DNA of 21,267 nt, taken from positions 1 through 21,267 of the forward strand of contig JBCDBL010000076.1 in assembly GCA_039183635.1 (NCBI GenBank), given 5' to 3'. Under the pieces are notes generated by a model, which was not told the DNA's origin, did no database searches, and worked only from the letters and a program-made list of their open reading frames with translations. Shown piece by piece: positions 1 to 7,866 of the stretch; positions within the stretch are counted from its first letter, which is position 1, and each line of letters opens with the position of its first letter. The DNA comes from JBCDBL01 sp039183635 (GTDB lineage Bacteria > Pseudomonadota > Alphaproteobacteria > Caulobacterales > Parvularculaceae). A program made the translations under genes and the position numbers.

Positions 1-257
1 GCCGCGCCTCCACCCTGCCATGTCGAACGATGCTTATGTTTGGCGAACCCAAAAGAGCGGCGCCTCCAGTTCCGCCAGCCCTCCCCGTTAACATCGCATA
101 CCGCCGAGAAATCGCCAAAAATTTGAAATCGCTCCTGTAAACTCTTGCGCTCACTTCAAAATAAAAGTGATTACTCACTTACATCATGCAACGCTTGATG
201 CTGTATTGCGCCGTTTAAGCGGCGACGCCTCCTCAAACCCCTTCTGCGCAGACGCAT
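1..257. other. Upstream non-coding stretch
   Basis: I see no convincing gene here on either strand. It lies upstream of the riboflavin leader and probably contains the 5' flank of whatever gene lies left of the window. The only structure that stands out is a short palindrome at 165-180 (listed separately) and a weak CGCCG/CGGCG inverted repeat near 210-226 that lacks a T tract, so it is not a good terminator. Confidence 0.5.
165..180. promoter_or_regulatory. Operator-like palindrome AAGTGA-N4-TCACTT
   Basis: The 16 bases AAGTGATTACTCACTT form a 6-base inverted repeat with a 4-base centre, and a further TCACTT half-site lies at 151-156. The size and symmetry resemble operators of TetR-type dimeric repressors. 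No regulator gene is visible nearby, so the assignment rests on symmetry alone. It may belong to a gene outside the window. Confidence 0.2.
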
Positions 258-285
258 TTGCACAACGCTTCATTTGAATTATATT
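258..285 (+). promoter_or_regulatory. Candidate promoter of the riboflavin operon
   Basis: TTGCAC (258-263) and TATATT (280-285) are separated by 16 bases and could be the -35 and -10 boxes of a housekeeping promoter. The -10 matches 5 of 6 consensus bases and the -35 only 3 of 6. Transcription would start near 292, about 25 bases before the riboswitch, which is a sensible distance. Position relative to the riboswitch is the main support. Confidence 0.4.
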
Positions 286-316
286 AGACATGCGAACTGA
301 GGTTCGCAGATTATAG

Positions 317-503
317 GATCTTCGGGGCAGGGTGAGGCGCAGCTTGCGTCAATTCCCGACCGGCGGTGATCTAAAATCGCCCGAAAGGCGTTTTTGGTAA
401 GCCCGCGACCCCTCTGGGCCCGCTTTCCAACATGTGGGAAGTCCCTTGGGGTGGAGCAGATGAGATTTCTGCGCCGACGGTACAGTCCGGATGGGAGAAG
501 GTC
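317..503 (+). promoter_or_regulatory. FMN riboswitch (RFN element)
   Basis: The conserved blocks of the RFN aptamer appear in order: GATCTTCGGGGCAGGGTG (317-334), AATTCCCGACCGGCGGT (351-367), AGCCCGCGACC (400-410), and GCCGACGG..CAGTCCGGATGGGAGAAGG (473-501). The P5-like hairpin GCAGA/TCTGC lies at about 456-471. A facultative arm at 408-452 (ACCCC/GGGGT outside, CTTTCC/GGGAAG inside) makes this copy longer than the minimal element. It senses flavin mononucleotide and sits directly upstream of ribD. An intrinsic terminator 110 bases downstream indicates transcription attenuation: FMN binding should favour the terminator and shut the operon down. Identification from the conserved core is close to certain. 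Confidence 0.96.
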
Positions 504-613
504 CGACGACAGGCGCGCCGTTTCGATGGCGCGAATATGCTGGCGCATAGGTCAAAGTGCGTCAGATCTACGCTCTTGGCGATGAAAGCCGGGCGTCAAC
601 TTGTCGTATGCCG

Positions 614-646
614 CCCCGAAGCTCCTCCGAGCAACGGGGTTTTTTT
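614..646 (+). terminator. Riboswitch-controlled leader terminator
   Basis: CCCCG (614-618) pairs with CGGGG (635-639), and inside it GCTC (621-624) pairs with GAGC (629-632) around CTCC. Seven Ts follow (640-646). This is a standard intrinsic terminator placed between the FMN aptamer and ribD, so it is the likely expression platform. The GGGG of its 3' arm (636-639) lies 7 bases before the GTG at 647 and could also be the ribosome binding site, so the same hairpin may limit translation as well. Confidence 0.88.
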
Positions 647-1807
647 GTGGCTGACGGCCCGGACACATATATGCGACGCGCAATCGCCCTCGCCAAACGG
701 GCGGAGGGATATACCAGTCCCAACCCCATGGTGGGGTGCGTGATCGTAAAAGACGGCGCGATTGTCGGCGAAGGCTGGCATGCGTATCCCGGCGGCCCCC
801 ATGCGGAAGTTGAAGCCCTGGCGCAGGCCGGCGCCGCCGCCCGGGGCGCGACGGCCTATGTCACCCTTGAGCCTTGCAACCACACCGGCCGTACACCGCC
901 CTGCACCAAAGCCCTCATCGCCTCAAAAATCGCGGAAGTGGTCTACGCCGTGGCGGACCCGAACCCTGCCGCCGCAGGAGGTCACGCGACCCTGGAGGCC
1001 GCCGGAATCAAAACAAGCGGCGGTTTTCTGGCGCATGAGGCCGAAGATATGAACCGGTTCTGGCTCACCCGTGTCACGAAGAGCCGGCCCCATATTGTGG
1101 TGAAATTCGCCGCCAGCCTCGACGGCAAGATCGCCACCCGCACCGGCGACAGCCAGTGGATCACCGGGCCGGGCTCAAGGGCGCGGGCCCATGATCTGCG
1201 CCATGCGGCGGACGCTATTTTGGTGGGCGTCGATACGGTGCTTGCGGACGACCCTGCGCTCACCGCCCGGCCAAAGTCCCTGGCTTTGGGCGCGGCGCCG
1301 GCGCACCCGCTGCGGGTGGTGCTGGACAGCACGGGGCGCACGCCGACGACCGCCCGGCTGGTTTCAGGCGATCTGCCCGGCGACAAGCTGATCGTTACAA
1401 CGGATAAAGCCCCGGCGCGTTTTGACGAGGCCATGGCGGCCCACGGCGTTGAAGTCTTACGCTTGCCCGCCGATGCGTCCGGGCGCGTTGATCTTAAAGC
1501 GCTCCTCACCGCCCTGGCCGACCGGGATATTGTTTGTCTCATGGTGGAGGGCGGCGCGAACATATTGGGCGCATTTTTCGACGCCAAACTTGTCGACGAA
1601 GTCTGGGCGTTTCTGGCGCCGGTCATCATCGGCGGCCCGAAGACCGCTGTCGCCGGCGCAGGTCCCGACGCCCTGGCGGACGCGCTGCGCCTTGACATCA
1701 AAGAGTTAGAGCGTCTCGGAGACGACATATTTATCCGTGGCCGGCCAATCGCTCAGCAGGCTGCATTAAACCTAGAAGAGGAGGCGACATGTTTACAGGC
1801 CTCGTAG
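647..1807 (+). CDS. ribD: Bifunctional riboflavin biosynthesis deaminase/reductase RibD
   Basis: RibD carries out the second and third steps of the pathway: deamination of the pyrimidine made by GTP cyclohydrolase II, then NADPH-dependent reduction of the ribose side chain. The N-terminal deaminase has the zinc ligands HAE (His52, Glu54) and PCNHTGRTPPC (Cys77, Cys86). The reductase starts near residue 147 with VKFAASLDGKIA and contains MVEGGANILGAFF. With this start the protein has 386 residues, normal for the family. The reading frame stays open upstream to an ATG at 557, but that would translate through the leader terminator. I prefer the GTG at 647, which begins MADGPDTYMRRAIALA as in family members and has GGGG seven bases upstream. 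The ATG at 671 is a weaker alternative. The 3' end overlaps ribE by 19 bases, which suggests translational coupling. Confidence 0.95.
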   Translation: MADGPDTYMRRAIALAKRAEGYTSPNPMVGCVIVKDGAIVGEGWHAYPGGPHAEVEALAQAGAAARGATAYVTLEPCNHTGRTPPCTKALIASKIAEVVYAVADPNPAAAGGHATLEAAGIKTSGGFLAHEAEDMNRFWLTRVTKSRPHIVVKFAASLDGKIATRTGDSQWITGPGSRARAHDLRHAADAILVGVDTVLADDPALTARPKSLALGAAPAHPLRVVLDSTGRTPTTARLVSGDLPGDKLIVTTDKAPARFDEAMAAHGVEVLRLPADASGRVDLKALLTALADRDIVCLMVEGGANILGAFFDAKLVDEVWAFLAPVIIGGPKTAVAGAGPDALADALRLDIKELERLGDDIFIRGRPIAQQAALNLEEEATCLQAS

Positions 1808-2433
1808 AAGAAATCGGCGCCGTCAGCGCCGTTGAAAAACGCGACAAGGGCTATGACCTTACGATCCGTGCGAAAAAGGTTCTGGACGGAACGATGCTTG
1901 GCGATTCGATTTCCGTGAACGGGGTCTGCCTCACCGTGACCGACTTGGCAGGCGAGACGTTTCGCGTCGGCCTCGCCCCGGAAACACGGGCGAAAACCAA
2001 TCTTGAGGATCTCAGCCCCGGGGCGGCCGTCAATCTGGAACGCTCCGTCACGCCGTCGACACGGCTCGGCGGGCACTATGTGCAAGGCCATGTGGACGCC
2101 ACAGGTCAGGTCAAATCTCTCACCCCCGATGAAGACGCCCTGTGGGTCGCAATTTCCGCGCCGCAAGAGTTGATGCGCTATATCGTGCCCAAGGGCTATA
2201 TCGCCATCGACGGGACGAGCCTCACCGTTGTTGAAACGGGGGCGGACTGGTTCAACGTCACGCTGATCGCCTACACCCAAAACCATATCGTCCTGCCGCG
2301 GCGCAAGGTTGGGGACAGGATCAATCTGGAAGTCGATATCCTCGGCAAATATGTTGAAAAGCTGCTCGCCGGCAAGACATCGCCCGCCGGCGGGCTCACC
2401 CGTGCAACGCTTGCCGAAAATGGGTTTACGTAA
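1789..2433 (+). CDS. ribE: Riboflavin synthase, alpha chain
   Basis: This enzyme dismutates two 6,7-dimethyl-8-ribityllumazine molecules into riboflavin and the pyrimidine precursor, the last step of the pathway. The 214-residue protein opens with the hallmark MFTGLVEEIGAV and consists of two tandem lumazine-binding barrels. The first carries SISVNGVCLTVT and the second YIAIDGTSLTVV, with RLGGHYVQGHVDATG at the junction. A strong AGAGGAGG site lies just before the ATG, inside the end of ribD. The name follows the ribE usage for riboflavin synthase; some organisms call it ribC. It is the second gene of the FMN-controlled operon. Confidence 0.96.
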   Translation: MFTGLVEEIGAVSAVEKRDKGYDLTIRAKKVLDGTMLGDSISVNGVCLTVTDLAGETFRVGLAPETRAKTNLEDLSPGAAVNLERSVTPSTRLGGHYVQGHVDATGQVKSLTPDEDALWVAISAPQELMRYIVPKGYIAIDGTSLTVVETGADWFNVTLIAYTQNHIVLPRRKVGDRINLEVDILGKYVEKLLAGKTSPAGGLTRATLAENGFT

Positions 2434-2453
2434 AACAAGGAGATATGCAGAAC

Positions 2454-3101
2454 ATGTCCATGCTGTCCATTCCCGAGGCCATCGCCGCCTATAAGACCGG
2501 ACATTTCGTTATTATTGTCGATGACGAGACCCGTGAGAACGAAGGCGACCTTGCGATCGCAGCGGAGTTCGCGACGCCCGATGCGATCAATTTCTGCGCC
2601 ATGCACGGGCGCGGCCTTATCTGCTGCCCCATGGCCGGCGCCCTGATCGACCGGTTCGATCTTAAACTGATGGTGCCACAGGAGGACAATCAGTCCGGCT
2701 TCGGAACGCCGTTCACAGTTTCCGTGGAAGCCGCGCAAGGCGTCACCACGGGGATCTCCGCTGCAGACCGCTCCCATACGGTGCAAACCCTGATCGATCC
2801 GAACAGCGGCCCTGCGGATATTGTCAGCCCCGGCCACATGTTCCCCTTGCGCGCCCGGGACGGCGGCGTGTTGGAGCGGGACGGCCAGACCGAAGCCAGC
2901 GTCGACCTCGCCAGGCTCGCCGGCCTCACGCCCGCGGCGGTGATTTGTGAGATTATGAACGACGACGGAACCATGGCCCGCCTGCCGGATTTGGAGCGGT
3001 TCGCCGCCAAACACGGCCTTGGGATCGTCTCCGTCAAGGCCATTCAGGATTACCGCCGCGCGACCGAGCAGAGCGGCGCCCCCAATCAACAAGCTGTGTG
3101 A
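2454..3101 (+). CDS. ribB: 3,4-dihydroxy-2-butanone 4-phosphate synthase (stand-alone)
   Basis: RibB converts ribulose 5-phosphate to the four-carbon unit that lumazine synthase joins to the pyrimidine. Visible motifs are DDETRENEGDLAIAAEF, MHGRGLICC, TTGISAADRSHTV, SPGHMFPLRARDGGVLERDGQ and the end motif EIMNDDGTMAR. The protein ends about 30 residues after that motif, so it is the single-domain form and not the RibBA fusion with GTP cyclohydrolase II. AAGGAG at 2437-2442 lies only 2 bases from an ATG at 2445 but 11 bases from the ATG at 2454, so I chose 2454; 2445 would add three residues. It lies 20 bases after ribE and 9 bases before ribH. Confidence 0.95.
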   Translation: MSMLSIPEAIAAYKTGHFVIIVDDETRENEGDLAIAAEFATPDAINFCAMHGRGLICCPMAGALIDRFDLKLMVPQEDNQSGFGTPFTVSVEAAQGVTTGISAADRSHTVQTLIDPNSGPADIVSPGHMFPLRARDGGVLERDGQTEASVDLARLAGLTPAAVICEIMNDDGTMARLPDLERFAAKHGLGIVSVKAIQDYRRATEQSGAPNQQAV

Positions 3102-3110
3102 GGATAAATC

Positions 3111-3584
3111 ATGGGACGCATTTTCGAAGGCGATATGATCGCCACCGGCCTGAAGTTCGGCATCATCGCCACCCGCTGGAATGACTTTATTGTCGACAAG
3201 CTCGTCGCCGGCGCGAAAGACGCCGCCATTCGCCATGGCGTGAAGGACGACGACATCGATCTCGCCATCGTTCCGGGGGCGTATGAAATTCCCTTCGCGG
3301 CGCGCAAGCTTGCCGACAGCGGCCGGTACGACGCCGTTGTGTGCCTTGGCTGCGTCATTCGCGGCGCAACCCCGCATTTCGACTATGTGGCCGGCGAAGC
3401 GGCGAAGGGCGTTGCAGCGGCCGGCGCGGCGAGCGGCGTTCCCGTCGCCTTCGGCGTGCTCACGACGGACACCATTGAACAGGCTGTCGAACGCGCCGGG
3501 ACGAAAGCCGGCAACAAAGGCGCAGAGGCGATGTTGGCGGCGATTGAAACCGCAAAGCTCGCCCGCGCCCTTAATGAGATTTAA
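3111..3584 (+). CDS. ribH: 6,7-dimethyl-8-ribityllumazine synthase
   Basis: RibH condenses the RibB product with the ribitylamino-pyrimidine to give the lumazine that RibE uses; family members assemble as pentamers or 60-subunit shells. The 157-residue protein shows the substrate-pocket aromatic at Trp23 (TRWN), VPGAYEIPFAA, and CLGCVIRGATPHFDYVAGE, where His89 matches the catalytic histidine. VPVAFGVLTTDTIEQAVERAG and GNKGAEA follow. Trp at position 23 instead of the commoner Phe also occurs in some characterised lumazine synthases. The gene starts 9 bases after ribB and is followed 17 bases later by folE, rather than by nusB, which often follows ribH. Confidence 0.96.
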   Translation: MGRIFEGDMIATGLKFGIIATRWNDFIVDKLVAGAKDAAIRHGVKDDDIDLAIVPGAYEIPFAARKLADSGRYDAVVCLGCVIRGATPHFDYVAGEAAKGVAAAGAASGVPVAFGVLTTDTIEQAVERAGTKAGNKGAEAMLAAIETAKLARALNEI

Positions 3585-3601
3585 TAAGGAGACGGACAAC
3601 C

Positions 3602-4213
3602 ATGACCGCGGAAACCATAGACCTTAAAACCAAGCGCCGCCCGTCGCGGGAAGACGCCATGGAGGCGGTGCGCACCTTGCTCGCCTTTGCCGGCGACGAT
3701 CCCGCCCGCGAAGGCCTTGTCGGCACGCCCAAACGGGTCGTCGACGCCTATGAGGAATTTTTTGAAGGCTATAACGAGGACCCTGTCGACATCCTCTCGC
3801 GCACATTTGAAGAGGTGGAGGGGTATGACGACATCGTTCTGCTAACGGATATTCGTCTTGAGTCGCACTGCGAGCATCATATTATTCCGATCATCGGCAA
3901 AGCCCATGTGGCTTATCTGCCGGGCGACAAGGTGGTTGGCATCTCCAAGCTCGCCCGGGTGGTCGACGCGTTCGCCAAACGCCTGCAAAGTCAGGAGATC
4001 CTCACCAATCAAATCGCCGACGCCATCAACGCGGCGCTGGCCCCCAAAGGCGTCGCGGTTTTGATCGAGGCGGCGCACTATTGCATGACAACGCGCGGCG
4101 TTCATAAACCGGGCGTGCGCTGCGTCACCCGCGCCTTTACCGGGGCCTTCAAAGACGAGCCGCGCCTGGAGGACAGGTTTTACGCCCTGTGCGGAAAAAC
4201 CGGCGCACAGTAA
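3602..4213 (+). CDS. folE: GTP cyclohydrolase I
   Basis: FolE converts GTP to 7,8-dihydroneopterin triphosphate, the entry step to folate and to queuosine and other deazapurine precursors. This differs from GTP cyclohydrolase II (RibA), which feeds riboflavin. The 203-residue protein has GLVGTPKRVVDAYEEFF, the zinc motif ESHCEHHIIPIIGKAHVAYLP with Cys90 and His93, and HYCMTTRGV with Cys161, equivalent to the E. coli zinc ligands. It follows ribH after 17 bases with an AAGGAG site at 3587-3592, and a strong terminator lies just after its stop, so it is the last gene of the FMN-controlled operon. Both pathways draw on GTP, which gives the linkage a metabolic logic, but co-regulation by FMN is my inference. 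Confidence 0.96.
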   Translation: MTAETIDLKTKRRPSREDAMEAVRTLLAFAGDDPAREGLVGTPKRVVDAYEEFFEGYNEDPVDILSRTFEEVEGYDDIVLLTDIRLESHCEHHIIPIIGKAHVAYLPGDKVVGISKLARVVDAFAKRLQSQEILTNQIADAINAALAPKGVAVLIEAAHYCMTTRGVHKPGVRCVTRAFTGAFKDEPRLEDRFYALCGKTGAQ

Positions 4214-4237
4214 AATCAATCGCGCCCGCGCAAGCTA

Positions 4238-4278
4238 TAAAGCCCGCTCGTCCCGAAATTCGGATGAGCGGGCTTTTA
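4238..4278 (+). terminator. Intrinsic terminator of the rib-folE operon
   Basis: AGCCCGCTCGTCC (4241-4253) pairs with GGATGAGCGGGCT (4262-4274), with one G-U pair, and is followed by TTTTAT. It begins 28 bases after the folE stop codon. The A-rich flank on the left makes it plausible in the reverse direction too. Confidence 0.88.
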
Positions 4279-4299
4279 TGTAGGCGCCCCAGCGCCGCT

Positions 4300-4330
4300 C
4301 AAAAAGAAAGGGCGACCAAAGCCGCCCTTT
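4300..4330 (-). terminator. Intrinsic terminator of the TonB-dependent receptor gene
   Basis: Read on the minus strand, AAAGGGCG (from 4330) pairs with CGCCCTTT (ending at 4307), followed by CTTTTTG. It lies 31 bases beyond the receptor stop codon. A second small hairpin, CTCGGG (4339-4344) with CCCGAG (4354-4359), sits between it and the stop codon. Together with the plus-strand terminator this insulates two convergent units. Confidence 0.8.
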
Positions 4331-4360
4331 CCGCCCCCCTCGGGATAAAAGCCCCCGAGA

Positions 4361-7300
4361 TTAGAAGTCGTACTTGAAGCCGACGCGGATCGACCACAAG
4401 GAAACGTTACCGTCGCGAGACAAAGAGTTAACCGGACGGAACTCTTCAAAAACGAACTGTGAATTGTCGCTAGACAAGGATGCTGCAACAGGAGCAACAG
4501 TGCCTGGGAAATCCGTTTCTTTCAAAATACCCCATTCGTCATTAATGAGGTTACCGACATTATCGATGATGACAAACGCGGCAGTTTTGTGACCAGGAAG
4601 AACACCTGGAAACTCCTGCTCAAGTTTTAGGTCAAACTTCGTCCACCAATCGCCTTCGAAAACGTTACGCGGTGCAAAACCGCCTGCATGCTCTGACAGA
4701 TCGTTAGCGTCAACATAAGCAAAGAATGCATCTGTGTCGAAAGTAGATGCAAATTGTACGTTTGGATCATCAATACCCGTCGGAACGTAGAGAAGCGATG
4801 GGTTTTCGTCATCATCCTGGAATGGCGTAAAGCCAAACAGAGAATTTGAGTTGATGAAGGTATAGCTGAACGGGCTGCCTTGGTTAATCGAGCCAAACAA
4901 AGACGCTTTGGTCAAGAAGTCGCCAAAGAACGCACGCTCCCAATTCGCTTGCACCGTAACACGGTGACGAATGTTATAGTTGGATGTCGATACGCCAGCG
5001 AAATTAGGATCGACATACGCACGGTTGTTATAGTTTGAGAATGCGACAGAGCTCGTCATCGGGCTCTCATCTTCAGCCTCAGAATATGCGTAGCCAACAC
5101 TCCAATCCAAGCCAAAGTCATAAGACTTTCCAACTGAGAACGAAGCGTTGAAGGACTTAGCGCCTTCACCATTGGTTAGGACAAAAGCATCAAGGTTTGG
5201 GCTCTCAAATTGTGGAAGCAATCCGCCAACAGCAGGCTCAGCAGCTTCAAGGTCAAGTCTGCGGACAACAGCTGAATTACGGGCATGGGTCCACAACAAG
5301 TCGCCATTCAACGTATATTCACCGCCCAGGAAGTTATTCATTGGGACTTCGGGGGCATATGTCGCACCAAGAGCGAATTTCCATTCAGACGGCAATTCGA
5401 AATCAGGATCAAGCAAGTTGATTTCGAAGTTCCGACCACCACCAGCAACAGCCGCCGCCATTTCAGCAGGAATGCCATAACCTGGGCCGCCAGGAGTACC
5501 ATCTTCAGCATCAACGTATGTCAAGTTGAAGAGGTTCGTACCATCAATCCCAACATCGCTGTCACGAACTGTGAACTGAAGTTCGTTATTGGATGAGAAG
5601 TTGTTGGACAACCATACATTCGGGTTGCCGCCTGTATACAGGCCAACACCACCGCGAACAGTCACAGCCGGATTGACTTCCCAGTTGAAGCCGAAGCGCG
5701 GTTGAATGAGACCCTCACCGTCTAAATTTGTGGAGTTGGAGAAACCGTAGTCATTAACGAAGTCATCATTCTCGCCCGGAGCATCGTCCGTCATATACCA
5801 ATCATAGCGCAAACCCGCTGTGATGGTCAGTCCGGTGTTTGGAACAAGAAACTCGTCCTGGGCGTATACAGTGTTAATCGAATATCCCCACTCGGCGGCC
5901 GCATCCTGCGGATTACCTGTTGGAGCGTTAGCGTATTCGATACGGAACGGTTCACCAGCAGCGAAATCAGCAATGCTGCCAAAACGATACTCGCCTTCGG
6001 TGTGCTGAACGAAAAGATTGAACACATCCAACTGCTCACGTTCATAAGCGAATGTGAAGTTATGGTTGTTGAACTGATAGAAGCCTTTGAAAACCGTGGT
6101 CAAAACTTCATAGTTCAACTTGTTGGATTGACGACTATCATCACCGCCAATGTAGACAGTCGCATCATTCGTACCATCGGTGACGCCGATCTGGAACTCA
6201 CCAAAGTCCGTGCCGCCAAGAGTGATTTGGCGATTGTCCAACTCTACATAGCCAATACGAACTTCTGTGGAGAAGCTGTCTGTCCAGTCAGAGTACAAAG
6301 AGCCGACATAAGAGTTGAGTTCCGCGCCACGCTCATAAAGGTGATTCGCAAATTCAAATTCGTCTGCATCACCGTCTGATTCTTGGTTGTTGAAACCATC
6401 ATTGTAGTTATACGTGAAAGACGCCCGGTGATTGTCCGTGATGTTCCAGTCAAGTTTGACAAGAATTTTTTCGTCTTCATTGTCAATGCTTTCTGGCGTA
6501 CCGCCTGGCTCATATCCATAAACGTCACGTGCGATGCGCTGAATTTCATCAAAATCTGACTGCGAAAACCCAAGAACTTCATTAATTGCGCCAGAACCGA
6601 CAGGTCCACGGTCAAATGTGTTTTGACCTTCCAGCTTTTCGTAAGATGCAAAGAAGAAGAGCTTGTCTTTGATAATCGGGCCGCCAAGCGTAGCGCCGTA
6701 ACGCATCTCATCAAATTCCGGCACCCGAACGTCTTCACCTTCGAGGCTATCGCCACGGAGGTTATCGTCTGTGTAATCATAGAAGAAACCGCCATGGAAT
6801 TCGTTCGTACCAGCTTTTGTCACAGCGTTGATGTTACACGCAGAAAAGCCGCCGTACTGAACGTCGAATGGAGCAAGCTCAACAGCAACTTGCTCAATGG
6901 AGTCGTAAGAGAACGGAATACGTTCTGTTGGGAAACCATTAGAGTTCAGACCGAAGTTATCGTTCAAACGAACACCGTCAACTGTAAGTGAGTTGAAACG
7001 TGGATTTGAGCCGGCGCACTGAATAGCGTCGACAAAAGCTTCGTCAACAAAGATTCGAGGGTCTGTACGGATGATATCTTTGATATCGCGGTTAATTGCA
7101 GGAAGCGTTTGAAGGTCTTGAAGACCAAATGTTGCAGAAGGACCAATAGCAACTTGTGCGACGTCAGCAGCAGAAGCTGTAATAACGATTTCATCCGTAG
7201 CAGCAGAGACATTTTCAAGATCGAATGTAACAGAGTATACATCACCAAGTTCAATAAAGACGTCTGTGATGCTCTCATCCTGATAGCTGTCAGAATCAAC

Positions 7301-7552
7301 GCTGACGACATACGGGCCGCCGACGCGCAGGCCGCGGGCGGAGAAGCCGCCGGCTGCGTTTGTCGTTACGGTCCGGGAGGCGCCCGTCCGCGTGTCCGTG
7401 ATCGTCACCTCTTCGCCGGGCGCAGGCGCGCCGCCGGGCGTTAAGACCGTGCCGCGAATAGAAGACGATGTCTCCTGGGCGTAAGCGGCGCCGCAGGCGA
7501 TCATGAGGGTGGACAGCGCCGCACCCGCGGCGAGTTTCGTCGTCAGCTTCAT
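4361..7552 (-). CDS. Oar-like TonB-dependent outer membrane receptor
   Basis: This 1063-residue protein is an outer membrane beta-barrel of the Oar-like TonB-dependent family. It has a signal peptide (MKLTTKLAAGAALSTLMIAC, cleavage after AYA near residue 25), then a carboxypeptidase-regulatory-like domain (SIRGTVLTPGGAPAPGEEVTI, about 30-110), a plug with FNSLTVDGVRLNDNFG and a cysteine pair (IQCAGS and SACNINAVTKAG, about 155-235), and a long barrel ending SIRVGFKYDF with terminal Phe. Substrate is unknown; family members import large ligands, and Oar of Myxococcus is linked to protease export. I chose the ATG at 7552, which has GGGGA eight bases upstream; an in-frame TTG at 7567 would add five residues. 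GC content is 75% at 7321-7380 but 35% at 7201-7260 (hand counts), and codon use changes with it. No SusD-like partner is nearby. Confidence 0.92.
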   Translation of the reverse strand: MKLTTKLAAGAALSTLMIACGAAYAQETSSSIRGTVLTPGGAPAPGEEVTITDTRTGASRTVTTNAAGGFSARGLRVGGPYVVSVDSDSYQDESITDVFIELGDVYSVTFDLENVSAATDEIVITASAADVAQVAIGPSATFGLQDLQTLPAINRDIKDIIRTDPRIFVDEAFVDAIQCAGSNPRFNSLTVDGVRLNDNFGLNSNGFPTERIPFSYDSIEQVAVELAPFDVQYGGFSACNINAVTKAGTNEFHGGFFYDYTDDNLRGDSLEGEDVRVPEFDEMRYGATLGGPIIKDKLFFFASYEKLEGQNTFDRGPVGSGAINEVLGFSQSDFDEIQRIARDVYGYEPGGTPESIDNEDEKILVKLDWNITDNHRASFTYNYNDGFNNQESDGDADEFEFANHLYERGAELNSYVGSLYSDWTDSFSTEVRIGYVELDNRQITLGGTDFGEFQIGVTDGTNDATVYIGGDDSRQSNKLNYEVLTTVFKGFYQFNNHNFTFAYEREQLDVFNLFVQHTEGEYRFGSIADFAAGEPFRIEYANAPTGNPQDAAAEWGYSINTVYAQDEFLVPNTGLTITAGLRYDWYMTDDAPGENDDFVNDYGFSNSTNLDGEGLIQPRFGFNWEVNPAVTVRGGVGLYTGGNPNVWLSNNFSSNNELQFTVRDSDVGIDGTNLFNLTYVDAEDGTPGGPGYGIPAEMAAAVAGGGRNFEINLLDPDFELPSEWKFALGATYAPEVPMNNFLGGEYTLNGDLLWTHARNSAVVRRLDLEAAEPAVGGLLPQFESPNLDAFVLTNGEGAKSFNASFSVGKSYDFGLDWSVGYAYSEAEDESPMTSSVAFSNYNNRAYVDPNFAGVSTSNYNIRHRVTVQANWERAFFGDFLTKASLFGSINQGSPFSYTFINSNSLFGFTPFQDDDENPSLLYVPTGIDDPNVQFASTFDTDAFFAYVDANDLSEHAGGFAPRNVFEGDWWTKFDLKLEQEFPGVLPGHKTAAFVIIDNVGNLINDEWGILKETDFPGTVAPVAASLSSDNSQFVFEEFRPVNSLSRDGNVSLWSIRVGFKYDF

Positions 7553-7807
7553 ATGGATAATCCCCAAGTCAAAGAACGTTTCAAAAACGAGACAAGATAA
7601 TGCTGCGATGACTTTACACGCGTCACCTCAGTAGGCGTGATAAGCGGGCTTTACGACAGATGAGTGACAATGTGTATGCCGGATCAAAAAGACTCCGCAC
7701 TTGGCCGCAGCATGTTGCCGCTATGCATCACTTTCAGCATGTATTCCTCACATCCCCGATGCAGGGAATAGACCGTACACGTTATCGTGGCGAAAATGTC
7801 GCAAACC

Positions 7808-7866
7808 AGAGCGTTTCGCATTGAAGCGGCATCGCCCCACAGATGCGTAAAAACAAAGACTTAAGG
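7808..7866 (+). repeat. Short palindromic intergenic element, copy A
   Basis: The element opens with AGAGCGTTTCGCATTGAAGCGG and ends GCGTAAAAACAAAGACTTAA-GGCG. Its internal arms TTTCGCAT and ATGCGTAAA pair imperfectly. The tail is shared with copies B and C in this window, which supports a dispersed repeat family. Similar AGAGC-hairpin-AAAACAAAGA elements are common between genes in alphaproteobacteria; I cannot name the exact family. Confidence 0.6.

Noticed and set aside
408..452. Extra long arm within the FMN riboswitch as a possible novel element
   Set aside because: A variable facultative stem at this position is known in RFN elements, so the extra length is not evidence for a new function.
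279..548. Minus-strand open frame over the riboswitch
   Set aside because: It is antisense to the conserved FMN aptamer and shows no protein family features.
557..646. Upstream extension of ribD to the ATG at 557
   Set aside because: It would translate through the riboswitch leader and its terminator hairpin, and the added residues do not look like RibD.
982..1728. 248-codon minus-strand frame inside ribD
   Set aside because: It is antisense to the RibD reductase domain, with Ser/Arg/Ala-rich composition typical of shadow frames.
2271..3599. 442-codon open frame on the minus strand
   Set aside because: It lies opposite ribB, ribH and the end of ribE, which have clear family motifs; it is a GC-driven antisense frame.
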